Assembly (NCBI RefSeq): GCF_000515395.1
Contig: NZ_KI911782.1
Location: 721,090 to 785,089, forward strand
Origin: Jiangella gansuensis DSM 44835
GTDB lineage: Bacteria; Actinomycetota; Actinomycetes; Jiangellales; Jiangellaceae
Direction of reading: 5' to 3'
Length of the DNA: 64,000 bases
Under the pieces are notes generated by a model. The model was not told the origin of the DNA. It saw only the letters and a program-made list of their open reading frames with translations, and ran no database searches. Positions within the stretch are counted from its first letter, which is position 1. Each line of letters starts with the position of its first letter. Shown piece by piece: positions 23,937-33,525 of the stretch. Both the position numbers and the translations under genes were made by a program.

Positions 23937-24392
23937 GTGACCACCGACGAGCAGCTGCGCGACGATGCCGCGGCGCGGCTGCGCGCCGCGGGCCTGCGGG
24001 TCACTGCTCCTCGGGTCGGCGTCCTGGTGGCGCTGGAGCGCGAGTCGCACGCCGACGCCGACACCGTCGCCAGGCAGGTCCGCGCCTCGCTCGGCGCGGT
24101 GTCCACTCAAGCCGTCTACGACGTGCTGCACGCGCTCACCGAGGCGCGGCTGCTGCGGCGTATCGAACCGGCCGGGTCCCCGGCACGCTACGAGACCCGC
24201 GTCGGCGACAACCACCATCACATGGTCTGCCGGGGCTGCGGCGTCATCGTCGACGTCGACTGCTCCGGTGCGGCGCCGTGCCTGGTGCCCGCGCACGCTC
24301 ACGGCTTCGACATCGACGAGGCCGAGGTGACGTTCTGGGGGCGCTGCCCGTCGTGCCAGGCGTCGCAGGACCACCCGAAAGACCACTCGTAA
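23937..24392 (+). CDS. Fur-family regulator of catalase (FurA/CatR-like, 151 aa)
   Basis: A Fur-type repressor: N-terminal winged helix ([38 protein letters not shown]) and a C-terminal metal and dimer domain with the His cluster [19 protein letters not shown] and a second CPSC pair. Both CxxC motifs for the structural zinc are present. It is 13 bases upstream of the catalase gene on the same strand, the classic furA/catR-catalase arrangement in actinomycetes, in which the protein senses peroxide or iron and represses itself and the catalase. Confidence 0.88.
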   Translation: MTTDEQLRDDAAARLRAAGLRVTAPRVGVLVALERESHADADTVARQVRASLGAVSTQAVYDVLHALTEARLLRRIEPAGSPARYETRVGDNHHHMVCRGCGVIVDVDCSGAAPCLVPAHAHGFDIDEAEVTFWGRCPSCQASQDHPKDHS

Positions 24393-24405
24393 AAGAGGAG
24401 AACGG

Positions 24406-25854
24406 ATGAGCTCCACCCCGCACACGACCACGAACTCCGGCGCCCCGGTCGCCAGCGACGCCCACTCGCTGACCGTCGGCCCCAACGGCCCGATCGTCCT
24501 GCACGACCACTACCTCGTCGAGAAGCTGGCCCAGTTCAACCGTGAGCGGGTGCCCGAGCGGGTCGTTCACGCCAAGGGCGGCGGCGCCTTCGGTGTGCTG
24601 GAGGTCACCGAGGATGTCAGCCAGTTCACCAAGGCCGCGCTCTTCCAGCCCGGTGCGCGGACCGAGGCGCTGGCTCGGTTCTCGTCCGTCGCGGGTGAGC
24701 AGGGCAGCCCGGACACCTGGCGCGACCCCCGCGGTTTCGCGCTGAAGTTCTACACCCCCGAGGGCAACTACGACGTCGTCGGCAACAACACGCCCGTGTT
24801 CTTCCTGCGCGACACCATCAAGTTCCCCGACTTCATCCGTTCCCAGAAGCGCCTGCCGGGCTCCAACCTGCGCGACCACGACATGCAGTGGGACTTCTGG
24901 ACGCTGTCGCCGGAGAGCGCGCACCAGGTCACCTGGCTGATGGGCGACCGCGGCCTGCCGCGCACCTGGCGCAACATGGACGGCTTCGGCTCGCACACCT
25001 ACCAGTGGATCAACGCCGCGGGCGAGCGGTTCTGGGTCAAGTACCACTTCCGGACCGACCAGGGCCACGAGTTCCTGACCCAGGCCGACGCCGACCGCAT
25101 CGCCGGTGAGGATGCCGACCACCACATCCGCGACCTCTACGAGTCCATCAACCGCGGCGAGCACCCGTCCTGGACGGTGCACGTGCAGGTCATGCCCTAC
25201 GCCGACGCCGCCGACTACCGGTTCAACCCGTTCGACCTGACGAAGGTGTGGCCGAAGGGCGACTACCCGCTGATCAAGGTCGGCACGCTGCGGCTGGACC
25301 GCAACCCGGAGAACTACTTCGCGCAGATCGAGCAGGCGGCGTTCGAGCCGAGCAATTTCGTGCCCGGCATCGCCGCCAGCCCGGACAAGATGCTGCTGGG
25401 CCGCATCTTCTCCTACGCCGACGCGCACCGGTACCGCATCGGGACGAACTACGCCCAACTGCCGGTCAACGCGCCCAAGGCCGAGGTGAACTCGTACTCC
25501 AAGGACGGCGCCATGCGGTTCTCGTACGCCGCTGCCGACCGGCCGGTGTACGCGCCGAACTCGCTTGGAGGACCAGCAGCGGTCCCGTCCTTGGTCGGCG
25601 ACGCCGGGTGGGAGTCCGACGGCGAGCTGGTGCGTGCCGCGGCCACCCTCCACGCCGAGGACGACGACTTCGGCCAGGCCGGCACCCTCGTGCGCGAGGT
25701 GCTCGACGACGCCGCCCGGGACCGTCTGGTGGGCAACATCGCCGGCCACGTCGGCCAGGTGACGTCCGACGAGCTGCGCCAGCGCGTCTACGCCTACTGG
25801 CGCAGCGTCGACGAGACCCTGGGCAAGCGCGTCGAGGAGGCCGTCGGCCGCTGA
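24406..25854 (+). CDS. katA: Monofunctional heme catalase (482 aa)
   Basis: It splits hydrogen peroxide into water and oxygen with a heme b cofactor. The active-site His is in [16 protein letters not shown], the distal Asn in [13 protein letters not shown], and the proximal Tyr in [15 protein letters not shown]. The size is that of small-subunit catalases. GAGGAG precedes ATG 24406. Co-transcription with the Fur-type gene fits peroxide induction, and the next gene (hemL) supplies heme precursors. Confidence 0.95.
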   Translation: MSSTPHTTTNSGAPVASDAHSLTVGPNGPIVLHDHYLVEKLAQFNRERVPERVVHAKGGGAFGVLEVTEDVSQFTKAALFQPGARTEALARFSSVAGEQGSPDTWRDPRGFALKFYTPEGNYDVVGNNTPVFFLRDTIKFPDFIRSQKRLPGSNLRDHDMQWDFWTLSPESAHQVTWLMGDRGLPRTWRNMDGFGSHTYQWINAAGERFWVKYHFRTDQGHEFLTQADADRIAGEDADHHIRDLYESINRGEHPSWTVHVQVMPYADAADYRFNPFDLTKVWPKGDYPLIKVGTLRLDRNPENYFAQIEQAAFEPSNFVPGIAASPDKMLLGRIFSYADAHRYRIGTNYAQLPVNAPKAEVNSYSKDGAMRFSYAAADRPVYAPNSLGGPAAVPSLVGDAGWESDGELVRAAATLHAEDDDFGQAGTLVREVLDDAARDRLVGNIAGHVGQVTSDELRQRVYAYWRSVDETLGKRVEEAVGR

Positions 25855-25862
25855 CCGTCGTG

Positions 25863-25892
25863 CCCGTCCCGCCCGGCGCCGGGCGGGACGGG
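25863..25892. terminator. Perfect 30-bp palindrome after the catalase gene
   Basis: CCCGTCCCGCCCGGC (25863-25877) is directly followed by its exact reverse complement GCCGGGCGGGACGGG (25878-25892). It lies 9 bases after the catalase stop and is most simply a terminator hairpin separating katA from hemL. Confidence 0.7.
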
Positions 25893-25934
25893 GGTGGCGA
25901 GCAAGGCGTCCGTCCAGCTTGCGAGAATGAGCCG

Positions 25935-27251
25935 GTGACCTACGACGACGTACCGCGTAGTGCGGAGCTGTTCGGCCGTGCGCAGTCCGTGACGCCCGGC
26001 GGGGTCAATTCCCCGGTGCGGGCGTTCCGGGCTGTGGGCGGGACGCCGCGGTTCATGGAGAAGGGCGCAGGCCCCTACCTCTACGACGTCGACGGCCGCG
26101 AATACGTCGACCTCGTCGGCTCGTGGGGGCCGATGATCCTCGGCCACGCGCACCCCGCCGTCGTCGACGCGATCCGGGCCCAGGTGGAGCGTGGGACGTC
26201 GTTCGGCACCCCCACCCGGCCGGAGGTGGAGCTGGCCGAGGAGATCGTCGCGCGGACCAGCATCGAGCAGGTGCGGCTGGTGTCCAGTGGCACCGAGGCG
26301 ACCATGAGCGCCATTCGGCTGGCCCGCGGCGCCACCGGCCGCGCCAAGATCGTGAAGTTCGCCGGCCACTACCACGGTCACGTCGACGCGCTGCTGGCGT
26401 CGGCGGGCAGCGGCGTGGCCACGTTCGCCCTGCCCGACACGCCCGGCGTCACCGGTGCGTCGGCGGGCGACACCATCGTGCTGCCGTACAACGACACCGC
26501 CGCGGTGAAGGCGGCGTTCGCCGAGTACGGCGACCAGATCGCCGCCGTCATCGCCGAAGCCGCGGCCGGCAACATGGGTGCCGTCCCGCCGGCCGACGGC
26601 TTCAACGCGTTCCTGCTCGACACCGCGCACCAGCACGGCGCGCTGCTCGTCCTCGACGAGGTCATGACCGGCTTCCGGGTGTCGCGCTCCGGCTGGCACG
26701 GCCTGGACGGCGTCACCCCCGACATCACCACGTTCGGCAAGGTCATGGGCGGCGGGTTCCCGGCCGCGGCGTTCGGTGGCCGGGCCGAGGTCATGCAGCT
26801 GCTCGCCCCGGCCGGCCCTGTCTATCAGGCCGGCACGCTCTCCGGGAACCCGGTGGCGACGACGGCGGGCCTGACCACGCTGCGGCTGGCCGACGCCGAC
26901 GTCTACGCCCACCTCGACGCCACGGCGAAGACCATCGGCGGCCTCGTCGGCGAGGCTCTCACCGCGGCCGGGGTGCCGCACGTCGTCCAGTACGCCGGCA
27001 ACCTGTTCAGCGTCTTCTTCGTCGACGGCGACGGCCCGGTCACCGACTTCGCTGCGGCCAAGCGCACCAGCACCCCGCGGTTCGGCGCATTCTTCAACTC
27101 CATGCTCGCGGCCGGCGTGTACCTGCCGCCGTCGGCTTTCGAGGCGTGGTTCGTCAGTGCCGCGCACGACGACCGCGCGCTCGACCGGATCGCCCAGGCG
27201 CTGCCGGCCGCCGCCGCGGCCGCTGCCTCCGCCCCGGAGGTGGCGTCGTGA
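25935..27251 (+). CDS. hemL: Glutamate-1-semialdehyde 2,1-aminomutase (438 aa)
   Basis: A PLP enzyme that turns glutamate-1-semialdehyde into 5-aminolevulinate, the step after HemA. Seen: [66 protein letters not shown], and the PLP lysine in [16 protein letters not shown]. Length is normal. The GTG at 25935 gives the expected N-terminus. Its stop overlaps the start of the phosphatase gene, the beginning of the cytochrome c maturation run. Confidence 0.95.
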   Translation: MTYDDVPRSAELFGRAQSVTPGGVNSPVRAFRAVGGTPRFMEKGAGPYLYDVDGREYVDLVGSWGPMILGHAHPAVVDAIRAQVERGTSFGTPTRPEVELAEEIVARTSIEQVRLVSSGTEATMSAIRLARGATGRAKIVKFAGHYHGHVDALLASAGSGVATFALPDTPGVTGASAGDTIVLPYNDTAAVKAAFAEYGDQIAAVIAEAAAGNMGAVPPADGFNAFLLDTAHQHGALLVLDEVMTGFRVSRSGWHGLDGVTPDITTFGKVMGGGFPAAAFGGRAEVMQLLAPAGPVYQAGTLSGNPVATTAGLTTLRLADADVYAHLDATAKTIGGLVGEALTAAGVPHVVQYAGNLFSVFFVDGDGPVTDFAAAKRTSTPRFGAFFNSMLAAGVYLPPSAFEAWFVSAAHDDRALDRIAQALPAAAAAAASAPEVAS

Positions 27252-27895
27252 CCGAGACGACGAAGGTGCACCTGCTGCGCCACGGTGAGGTGCACAACCC
27301 GTCCAAGGTGCTGTACGGACGACTGGCCGGGTACCACCTGTCCGAACTGGGCCAGGCCATGGCGCAGCGGGTCGCCGACACCGTCGCCGAGCGCGACATC
27401 GTCCGGCTGGTCAGCTCGCCGCTGGAGCGGGCCCGCGAGACCGCCGCGCCGATCGCCGAGACGCTGGGCCTCGAGGTGCAGGTGGACGACCGCCTGCTCG
27501 AGGCGCTCAATGTTTTCGAGGGGCTCACGTTCGGTGTGGGCGACGGTTCGATGCGCCACCCCCGGCACTGGCGCAACCTGCGCAACCCGTTCCGGCCGTC
27601 GTGGGGTGAGCCGTACCGCGACATCGCCGCTCGCATGCTCGTGGCGATGTCCGACGCCCGGCGCGAGGCCGCCGGGCACGAGGTCCTGCTGGTGTCGCAC
27701 CAGTTGCCCATCTGGACCGTCCGCAGCGCCATCGAGGGCCGGCGGCTCTGGCACGACCCGCGCCGCCGCGAGTGCTCGCTGGCCAGCCTGACCACCGTTA
27801 CGTACGAGGGCGACACCATCGTGTCGGTCGCCTACACCGAGCCCGCCGGCGACCTCCTGCCCCGGGTCGGCAAGCCGTTCTCGGCAGGTGCCTGA
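27248..27895 (+). CDS. Histidine phosphatase family protein (215 aa)
   Basis: A phosphoglycerate mutase-like phosphatase. The catalytic motif is [11 protein letters not shown] with His near residue 11, the second Arg is in [13 protein letters not shown], and the second His in [14 protein letters not shown]. The substrate cannot be told. Genes of this type sit between hemL and the TlpA/ccdA genes in many actinobacteria, so a link with heme or cytochrome c supply is likely by context. The stop overlaps the next ATG (TGATG). Confidence 0.85.
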   Translation: MTETTKVHLLRHGEVHNPSKVLYGRLAGYHLSELGQAMAQRVADTVAERDIVRLVSSPLERARETAAPIAETLGLEVQVDDRLLEALNVFEGLTFGVGDGSMRHPRHWRNLRNPFRPSWGEPYRDIAARMLVAMSDARREAAGHEVLLVSHQLPIWTVRSAIEGRRLWHDPRRRECSLASLTTVTYEGDTIVSVAYTEPAGDLLPRVGKPFSAGA

Positions 27896-28497
27896 TGCGC
27901 CGCCTGGTCACCTGCACGGCCGCCGTCGTCCTGCTGGTGGCCGGCTGCACCGACGGCCAGGTCGAGCGCAGCGACAACGCCGACCAGGCCGGCTACATCG
28001 CCGGTGACGGCGCCATCAGCATCTACGATCCCGCCGACCGGCAGCAGGCACCGGAGTTCGGCGGCGAGCTGCTGGACGGCAGCAGGTTCGAGCTCGCCGA
28101 CGCGGCGGGTGACGTCGTCGTCCTCAACGTCTGGGGCTCGTGGTGCCCGCCGTGCCGCAAGGAGGCACCGGACCTGCAGGCGGTACACGAGTCGGTGGCC
28201 TCCGAGGGCGTCCGGTTCGTCGGCGTGAACGTCCGCGACCCGAGCAAGCGGGCCGCGGAGGCGTTCGAGGACGAGTTCGGCATCACCTACCCGAGCGTCT
28301 ACGACCCCAAGAGCGAAGCACTGCTGGCGTTCCGCGACACCGTCCCGCCGCAGGCCATCCCGAGCACGCTGGTGATCGACCGGGACGGCCGGATCGCCGC
28401 GCGGGTTCTCGGCCCCATCGGCGAGGCGTCGTTGCGCGACATCGTCACCGAGGTCGCCGCGGAGGGATCCGCTGAGGGGCCCGCTGAGCGCACGTGA
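27895..28497 (+). CDS. TlpA/ResA-like thioredoxin lipoprotein (200 aa)
   Basis: An extracytoplasmic thiol-disulfide protein. The lipoprotein signal is [18 protein letters not shown] with lipobox LVAGC (Cys18). The thioredoxin domain has WGSWCPPCRKEAPDLQ with the CPPC active site, and the cis-Pro loop is IPSTLVIDRDG. Members of this family keep the heme-binding cysteines of apocytochrome c reduced, receiving electrons from CcdA, which is encoded next with overlapping stop and start. Confidence 0.9.
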   Translation: MRRLVTCTAAVVLLVAGCTDGQVERSDNADQAGYIAGDGAISIYDPADRQQAPEFGGELLDGSRFELADAAGDVVVLNVWGSWCPPCRKEAPDLQAVHESVASEGVRFVGVNVRDPSKRAAEAFEDEFGITYPSVYDPKSEALLAFRDTVPPQAIPSTLVIDRDGRIAARVLGPIGEASLRDIVTEVAAEGSAEGPAERT

Positions 28498-29237
28498 ACA
28501 CCTTCGGCGACACTGTCCTGACCGGTTCGCTGGCGCTGGCCATACCGGTTGCGGCGCTGGCCGGGCTGGTGTCGTTCCTGTCGCCGTGTGTGCTCCCCCT
28601 GGTGCCCGGCTACCTCGGCTACGTCACCGGGTTGTCCGGCGCGGAGCTGGCCTCCGGGCGGCGTGGCCGCCTGGTGCTCGGGGTCAGCCTGTTCATCATC
28701 GGCTTCAGTGCGGTGTTCGTCTCGTTCGGCCTGCTCTTCGGCGGGCTGGGCAGTCTCCTGTTCGAACACGGCGACGTCATCATGCGGGTGCTCGGGGTGG
28801 TCACCATCGTGCTGGGGTTGGTGTTCGCAGGGTGGCTGCCGGGGCTGTCGCGCGACTGGCGCATCGAGCGCAGCCCGGCCGTCGGGCTGGCGGGCGCCCC
28901 ACTGCTCGGTGTGGTCTTCGGGCTGGGCTGGACGCCGTGCATGGGGCCCACTCTCGCCGCGGTGCAGACGCTCGCCCTGAGCGAGGCCAGCGCCGGTCGC
29001 GGCGCCTTGCTGTCGTTCGCCTACTGTGTGGGGCTGGGACTGCCGTTCCTGGCCGCGGCGCTCGCCTACCAGCGGGCCACCCGATGGTTCCGGTGGGTGC
29101 GCCGGCACCAGCAGGCCGTGATGCGCGCCGGCGGGGTCATGCTCATCGTGCTGGGGGTGTTGCTGGTGACCGGGCTGTGGAGCGAGCTGATGGCGTCCAT
29201 GCAGGGCTGGATCAGTGGCTTCGAGGTGGCGGTCTAG
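28494..29237 (+). CDS. ccdA: Cytochrome c biogenesis protein CcdA (247 aa)
   Basis: A six-helix membrane protein that carries reducing power from cytoplasmic thioredoxin to the outside. The two redox cysteines lie in VSFLSPCVLPLVPGYLGYVTG and LGWTPCMGPTLAAVQ, the hallmark of CcdA and DsbD transmembrane domains. GTG 28494 overlaps the TlpA-like stop. It is the second gene of the System II set that continues with resB and ccsB. Confidence 0.92.
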   Translation: MNTFGDTVLTGSLALAIPVAALAGLVSFLSPCVLPLVPGYLGYVTGLSGAELASGRRGRLVLGVSLFIIGFSAVFVSFGLLFGGLGSLLFEHGDVIMRVLGVVTIVLGLVFAGWLPGLSRDWRIERSPAVGLAGAPLLGVVFGLGWTPCMGPTLAAVQTLALSEASAGRGALLSFAYCVGLGLPFLAAALAYQRATRWFRWVRRHQQAVMRAGGVMLIVLGVLLVTGLWSELMASMQGWISGFEVAV

Positions 29238-29250
29238 GGATGTGGGGTCG

Positions 29251-30870
29251 ATGACGACGCAGACCGATGCACGGCCGCCGGTGGACAAGCGCCCGCCGCC
29301 GCTGAGCGGGTTCGAGCTGGCCCGCTGGGCGTGGCGGCAGCTCACGTCCATGCGGGTCGCGCTGATCCTGCTGTTCCTGCTCGCCGTGGCGGCCATCCCG
29401 GGCTCGGTGATCCCGCAGAGCGACGTCAACCCGCTCCAGGTCCGCGATTTCCGCGCTCGCAACCCCACCCTGTCGGAGTGGTACGACCGCTTCGGGCTGT
29501 TCGACGTCTTCTCCGCGCCCTGGTTCGCCGCCATCTATCTGGCTCTCCTGGTGTCGCTGGTCGGCTGCATCCTGCCGCGCAGCTGGCAGCACTGGAAGGC
29601 GGTCCGGGCGCAGCCGCCGAAGGCGCCACGCCGGCTGGCCCGGATGCCTGCCTACCGACGGGTGGAGGTCGACGCGACGCCGGAGGAGGTGCTCGCCGTC
29701 GCCCGCGCCGAACTGCGGTCGCGGCGCTACCGGGTGCGCCGGCGCCCCGACGACCCGGACGCCGCGGGCGAGAGCGACGCCGTCGCCGGCGAGATCGGGC
29801 ACCTGCGCGAGACCGGGAACCTCGTCTTCCACCTGTCCGTCGTGGTGGTGCTGCTCGCGGTGGCCCTGGGCGGCCTGTTCAGCTACCGCGCGACGGTGCT
29901 GGTGCCGGAGGGCTCCGGTTTCACCAACCAGGTCATCCAGTTCGACAGCCTGTCCGCCGGTGCCCTGTTCGACACCGCCGACCTGCCGCCGTTCTCCATG
30001 GACGTCGACTCCTTCCGCATGGAGTTCCTCGAGGACGGCCCGCAGCGTGGCCAGGCGGACGAGTTCGAGGCGACGGTCACGCTGGTGCCCGAGCCGGGTG
30101 CGGACCCGGAGACCCACACCATCCGGGTCAACGAGCCGCTGGACATCGACGGAACCTCCGTGCACATCCTGAACCCCGGCTATGCGCCGGCGTTCACCGT
30201 GCGCTCCGCCGACGGGACGGTGCTCGCCGACGGCCCGGTGCCGTTCCTGCCCGAAGACGGGAGCTTCACCTCCACCGGCGTGGTCAAGGTCGAGGTGCCG
30301 CCCGAGATCGGCGACGACATCGGCATCCAGGGGTACTTCCTGCCGACGGCCGTCGTCGACGAACGCGGGCCGCGCTCGGTCTTCCCCGGCGCACGCAACC
30401 CGGCCGTCTTCTTCACCGCCTACCACGGCGACCTCGGCCTGGACGACGGCCAGCCGCAGTCGGTGTACCGGCTCGACCTCACCGACATGGAGCAGTACGA
30501 GCAGGACGGCGAGCCGTTCCGGGCGGCGCTGTCCGCCGGCGAGACCGTGGAGCTGCCCGACGGCAACTTCATTACCTTCGACGGCTACGTGACCTGGGTG
30601 AATCTGCAGATCGGCCGCAACTCCGGCCGCGAGATCGCGCTCATCGGCGCCGTCGCCGCCGTCATCGGGTTGATGGGCTCGTTGTACGTGCGCCGCCGCC
30701 GGGCCTGGGTGCGTGCCAGCGTCGGCGCGGAGGGGCGTACCGTGGTCGAGGTCGCTGGGCTGCACCGCACCGAAGGCTCGGGCGCGGACCGGCTCACCGA
30801 CGAGATCGGTGCCGTCACCGATGGCCTGCTGCTGCGCCTGAACGGCGCGGAAGGGGAGAGGGAGAGCTGA
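29251..30870 (+). CDS. resB: Cytochrome c biogenesis protein ResB (539 aa)
   Basis: A System II heme handling protein. Four membrane helices: one at LTSMRVALILLFLLAVAAIPG followed by SVIPQ, one at FAAIYLALLVSLVGCIL, one at LVFHLSVVVVLLAVALGGL, and the last at IALIGAVAAVIGLMGSLYV, with a large external domain between the third and fourth. This is the standard ResB/Ccs1 layout. ATG 29251 is 13 bases after ccdA. With CcsB it moves heme out and joins it to apocytochrome c. Confidence 0.92.
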   Translation: MTTQTDARPPVDKRPPPLSGFELARWAWRQLTSMRVALILLFLLAVAAIPGSVIPQSDVNPLQVRDFRARNPTLSEWYDRFGLFDVFSAPWFAAIYLALLVSLVGCILPRSWQHWKAVRAQPPKAPRRLARMPAYRRVEVDATPEEVLAVARAELRSRRYRVRRRPDDPDAAGESDAVAGEIGHLRETGNLVFHLSVVVVLLAVALGGLFSYRATVLVPEGSGFTNQVIQFDSLSAGALFDTADLPPFSMDVDSFRMEFLEDGPQRGQADEFEATVTLVPEPGADPETHTIRVNEPLDIDGTSVHILNPGYAPAFTVRSADGTVLADGPVPFLPEDGSFTSTGVVKVEVPPEIGDDIGIQGYFLPTAVVDERGPRSVFPGARNPAVFFTAYHGDLGLDDGQPQSVYRLDLTDMEQYEQDGEPFRAALSAGETVELPDGNFITFDGYVTWVNLQIGRNSGREIALIGAVAAVIGLMGSLYVRRRRAWVRASVGAEGRTVVEVAGLHRTEGSGADRLTDEIGAVTDGLLLRLNGAEGERES

Positions 30871-31868
30871 TGGACCTCGACGCCGTCGCCGAGTGGAGCC
30901 GCTACGTCGTCTCCCTCGCGGTCTTCGCGTACTTGGCCGCTTGGTTGGCGTTCTGTGCCGAAGCAGGTCAGCGCAGCCGCATCCGGCGCGCGCTCGAGGC
31001 GCCGGCGGCCGCCCCGGCGGCGGAGCTCGTCGGGGTCGGAACGGGCGCTGACAGCCGGCCGGCCGCCGGCTCGGGCGGCGCCGACGCACCGGCTCGTGTG
31101 CCCGACGGGCTGACCGAGCGTGCCGACCGCACCGGCCGCACCGGGCGGGCGCTGCTGGTGCTGGCCACCGTGGTGCTTGCCGCCGGCGTGGTCATGCGTG
31201 GGGTGGGCACCGGCCGCACGCCGTGGGGCAACATGTACGAGTTCTCCATCACGGGAGCGCTCGTCGCGTCCGTCGTCTTCCTCGTACTGGCCCGCACCGT
31301 GGTGGGCCGCGCGGTCGCCGTCTGGGCAGTTCTGCTGATCTTCGTGACCCTGGGGCTGGCCGTCACCCTGCTGTACGTGCCGCCGGGCCCGCTGGTGCCG
31401 GCCCTGCGCTCGTATTGGCTGGTCGTGCACGTGGGCGCCGCGGTGGTCGCGTTCGGCCTGTTCACCGTCTCCGCCGTCACCAGCGCCCTGCAGATCGTCT
31501 CCGAGCGGTCGGCCAAGCGCGGCCGCACCACCGGCTTCGGGGCCTCCCTCCCGGATTCGGGCACCCTCGACCGGCTGAGCTACCGGCTCACCGCCATCGC
31601 GTTCCCCATCTGGACGTTCGGTCCGCTCATCCTCGGCGCCATCTGGGCCGAGGTCTCGTGGGGACGATACTGGGGCTGGGACCCCAAGGAGGTGTGGGCG
31701 CTGATCACCTGGCTCGCCTACGCCGCTTATCTGCACGCCCGTGCTACCGCCGGCTGGAAGGGCTCGAAGGCGTCCGTGGTGTCGCTGGTGGGTTACGGGA
31801 CGGTCCTGTTCAGCTACTTCGGCGTGAACATCTTCTTCAACGGCCTGCACTCGTACGGCGGCCTGTGA
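30870..31868 (+). CDS. ccsB: Cytochrome c biogenesis protein CcsB/ResC (332 aa)
   Basis: The heme exporter and ligase partner of ResB. It has about eight membrane helices and the Trp-rich WWD-type signature SWGRYWGWDPKEVWALITWL, with heme-ligand histidines in VVHVGAAVVAFGL and YLHARATAGWK. A Gly/Ala-rich soluble loop (about 40-85) after the first helix is typical of actinobacteria. ATG 30870 overlaps the resB stop. It closes the operon and converges on a hydrolase gene 16 bases away. Confidence 0.93.
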   Translation: MDLDAVAEWSRYVVSLAVFAYLAAWLAFCAEAGQRSRIRRALEAPAAAPAAELVGVGTGADSRPAAGSGGADAPARVPDGLTERADRTGRTGRALLVLATVVLAAGVVMRGVGTGRTPWGNMYEFSITGALVASVVFLVLARTVVGRAVAVWAVLLIFVTLGLAVTLLYVPPGPLVPALRSYWLVVHVGAAVVAFGLFTVSAVTSALQIVSERSAKRGRTTGFGASLPDSGTLDRLSYRLTAIAFPIWTFGPLILGAIWAEVSWGRYWGWDPKEVWALITWLAYAAYLHARATAGWKGSKASVVSLVGYGTVLFSYFGVNIFFNGLHSYGGL

Positions 31869-31884
31869 CCTCGCTCCGTCGCCG

Positions 31885-32709
31885 CTAGGCGGTCGCGACG
31901 CCGGCGAACAGGTGCGAGAGCAGCTGCGCGGGCGCGTCCTCCTGCAGGAGGTGCCCGGCGTCGTCGACCCAGTGCAGCTCGGACTGGGGGATGCGTTCGT
32001 GCAACCAGGTGCCGTACTCCGGCGGCAGGATGCGGTCCTCGCGTCCCCAGAGCAGCTTCACCGGCACGGTGATCTGGCCGAGTCGCGCCTCGTAGGGGCG
32101 GGTGTCGGACTCCGAGAGCTGGCGGTACTGCCGGTAGTACGCCGCTTGCCCGTCCGGCCCGAGCCACGGTGCGAGGTATGCCCTGCGCACCTCGGGGCGG
32201 AACCCGAGGTGGGTGGCGTTGTCGAGGTGGCTGGCGACGAGGGCCTCGTGGGCATAGCCCGGTAGCTGGTCGAAGACGTCGGGGTGGGTGCGCATCAGCT
32301 TGAACAGGCCGCGTTCCCACGCGCCGCCGCTGACCGCGTCGAAGATCGTGAGGTCGCGGTACGCGGCTCCTTCGAGGAGTAGCGCCCGCAGGACGATGGC
32401 ACCGCCGATGTCGTTGGCGACCACGCTGGGGCTGCTGATCTGCCAGTGGGCGAGCAGTTCCACGAACCGGCGTGCCTGCGCGGCCAGGGTGAGATCCTGG
32501 CCCTCGCTCTGCTCAGACTGCCCGTAGCCGAGGTGGTCGAAGACGAAGACGGTGCGCTTCTGGGCGAGCGCCGGCGCGATGTCGCGCCAGAGGAACGAGG
32601 AGTACGGCGTGCCGTGCACCAGGACGATGGGGTCCTCCCCGTCGCCGAAGCGTGCCCACCGGATGACTCCGCCGGCTGCCTCGAACTCCTCGGGCAGTGT
32701 CCAGCTCAC
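31885..32709 (-). CDS. Alpha/beta hydrolase with Asp nucleophile (274 aa)
   Basis: The oxyanion motif is VLVHGTPYSSFLWRD, the nucleophile elbow is VVANDIGGAIV with Asp100 in place of Ser, the acid is probably in LLWGREDRILPP and the catalytic His in DDAGHLLQED. An Asp nucleophile is the mark of haloalkane dehalogenases, fluoroacetate dehalogenases and epoxide hydrolases, so one of these reactions is more likely than ester hydrolysis. Substrate unknown. The start is a GTG. It probably shares a transcript with the PLDc_N-type gene upstream, 12 bases away. Confidence 0.8.
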   Translation of the reverse strand: MSWTLPEEFEAAGGVIRWARFGDGEDPIVLVHGTPYSSFLWRDIAPALAQKRTVFVFDHLGYGQSEQSEGQDLTLAAQARRFVELLAHWQISSPSVVANDIGGAIVLRALLLEGAAYRDLTIFDAVSGGAWERGLFKLMRTHPDVFDQLPGYAHEALVASHLDNATHLGFRPEVRRAYLAPWLGPDGQAAYYRQYRQLSESDTRPYEARLGQITVPVKLLWGREDRILPPEYGTWLHERIPQSELHWVDDAGHLLQEDAPAQLLSHLFAGVATA

Positions 32710-32721
32710 GGAAGCCCTGGC

Positions 32722-33168
32722 TCAGCGAGGGTCGTCGTCGTCATCGCTGCCGTGGCGGGATTCGTCCTCCCGCTTACGCAGCTCGGCGTCCTTGCGTTCC
32801 TGCTCGGTCATGGGTTCGTCCGCGGGCTTGTCGGTGCCGCGCATCCGCTGTTCCCGGCGGCGCAGGTCGGCCTCCCACTCGCCGAGCATCTTCTCGTGCT
32901 TGGTGTCGATGTCGCGCAGCTGCCGGAGGAACTCGGGATCGTCGTCGGGAGCGACCGGACGGCTGGGTGGCGGGACCGGGCGGCGCTGCTCGCGGGCCTT
33001 GCCGATGGCCAGCCACAACAGCGGCCCGACAAGGGGTATCAGGACGATGATGGCGACCCAGATGAAGCGGTTCAGCGACCGGAACCTGGCGGAGTCGGTC
33101 TGCAGGCAGTCGATCAGCGCATAGACGAGCAGCGCGATCGCCACCACGATTGGTAGTACCCGACCCAC
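32722..33168 (-). CDS. PLDc_N-domain membrane protein (148 aa)
   Basis: Two hydrophobic segments at the N-terminus (LPIVVAIALLVYALIDCLQ and FIWVAIIVLIPLVGPLLWLAIG) form the PLDc_N or phospholipase D N-terminal-like unit seen in many small actinobacterial membrane proteins. The rest is charged and probably a cytoplasmic coiled coil (LRQLRDIDTKHEKMLGEWEADLRRRE) with an Asp-rich end. GTG 33168 follows GGGGAGG and is preferred over longer frames. No catalytic HKD motif is present, so it is not a phospholipase. Function unknown. Confidence 0.75.
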   Translation of the reverse strand: MGRVLPIVVAIALLVYALIDCLQTDSARFRSLNRFIWVAIIVLIPLVGPLLWLAIGKAREQRRPVPPPSRPVAPDDDPEFLRQLRDIDTKHEKMLGEWEADLRRREQRMRGTDKPADEPMTEQERKDAELRKREDESRHGSDDDDDPR

Positions 33169-33251
33169 CGTGCGACCTCCCCGGCTGATGTACTTCCGTG
33201 CCACCAGCCTAGGTGAGCGGCCGGTCGGCACGCACCCCGGTCGTGATCCGA

Positions 33252-33371
33252 TCAGCCGAACAACCGGCGGCGGGGTCGCTCACCGGTCCGGGCGGCGGCC
33301 GCCCGGCGGGCCATCTCCGCCTCGCGGCGGAGGTCGTCGAGACGGGCCTTGGCGAGCTCCAGGCTGTACAA
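33252..33371 (-). CDS. Small basic coiled-coil protein (39 aa)
   Basis: A TTG at 33371 lies 5 bases after GAGGAG and opens a frame reading MYSLELAKARLDDLRREAEM followed by ARRAAARTGERPRRRLFG, an amphipathic helix with a basic tail. The bias is clearly protein-like. It is divergent from the AsnC gene and upstream of the PLDc_N gene. Tiny proteins of this composition are common in actinobacteria but I know no function. Confidence 0.45.
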   Translation of the reverse strand: MYSLELAKARLDDLRREAEMARRAAAARTGERPRRRLFG

Positions 33372-33425
33372 CAATGCTCCTCAGGGAAAAATGCGAGAAT
33401 ATCTAAGGCAGAACGCCTCATTGCC

Positions 33426-33438
33426 TTTAGATTCTAAA
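33426..33438. promoter_or_regulatory. AT-rich palindrome, candidate AsnC operator
   Basis: TTTAGATTCTAAA is a perfect 13-base palindrome around one central T in the only AT-rich patch of the 155-base gap between the small basic protein gene and the AsnC gene, as expected of Lrp/AsnC autoregulatory sites. Confidence 0.4.
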
Positions 33439-33525
33439 TTACGGCCACGTAACAGATCAATCTCAGGACGGGTGATGCTCACCACGTCGCCGGCCCACCG
33501 AAGCGCACTGCGAGGATGGAGCGTC

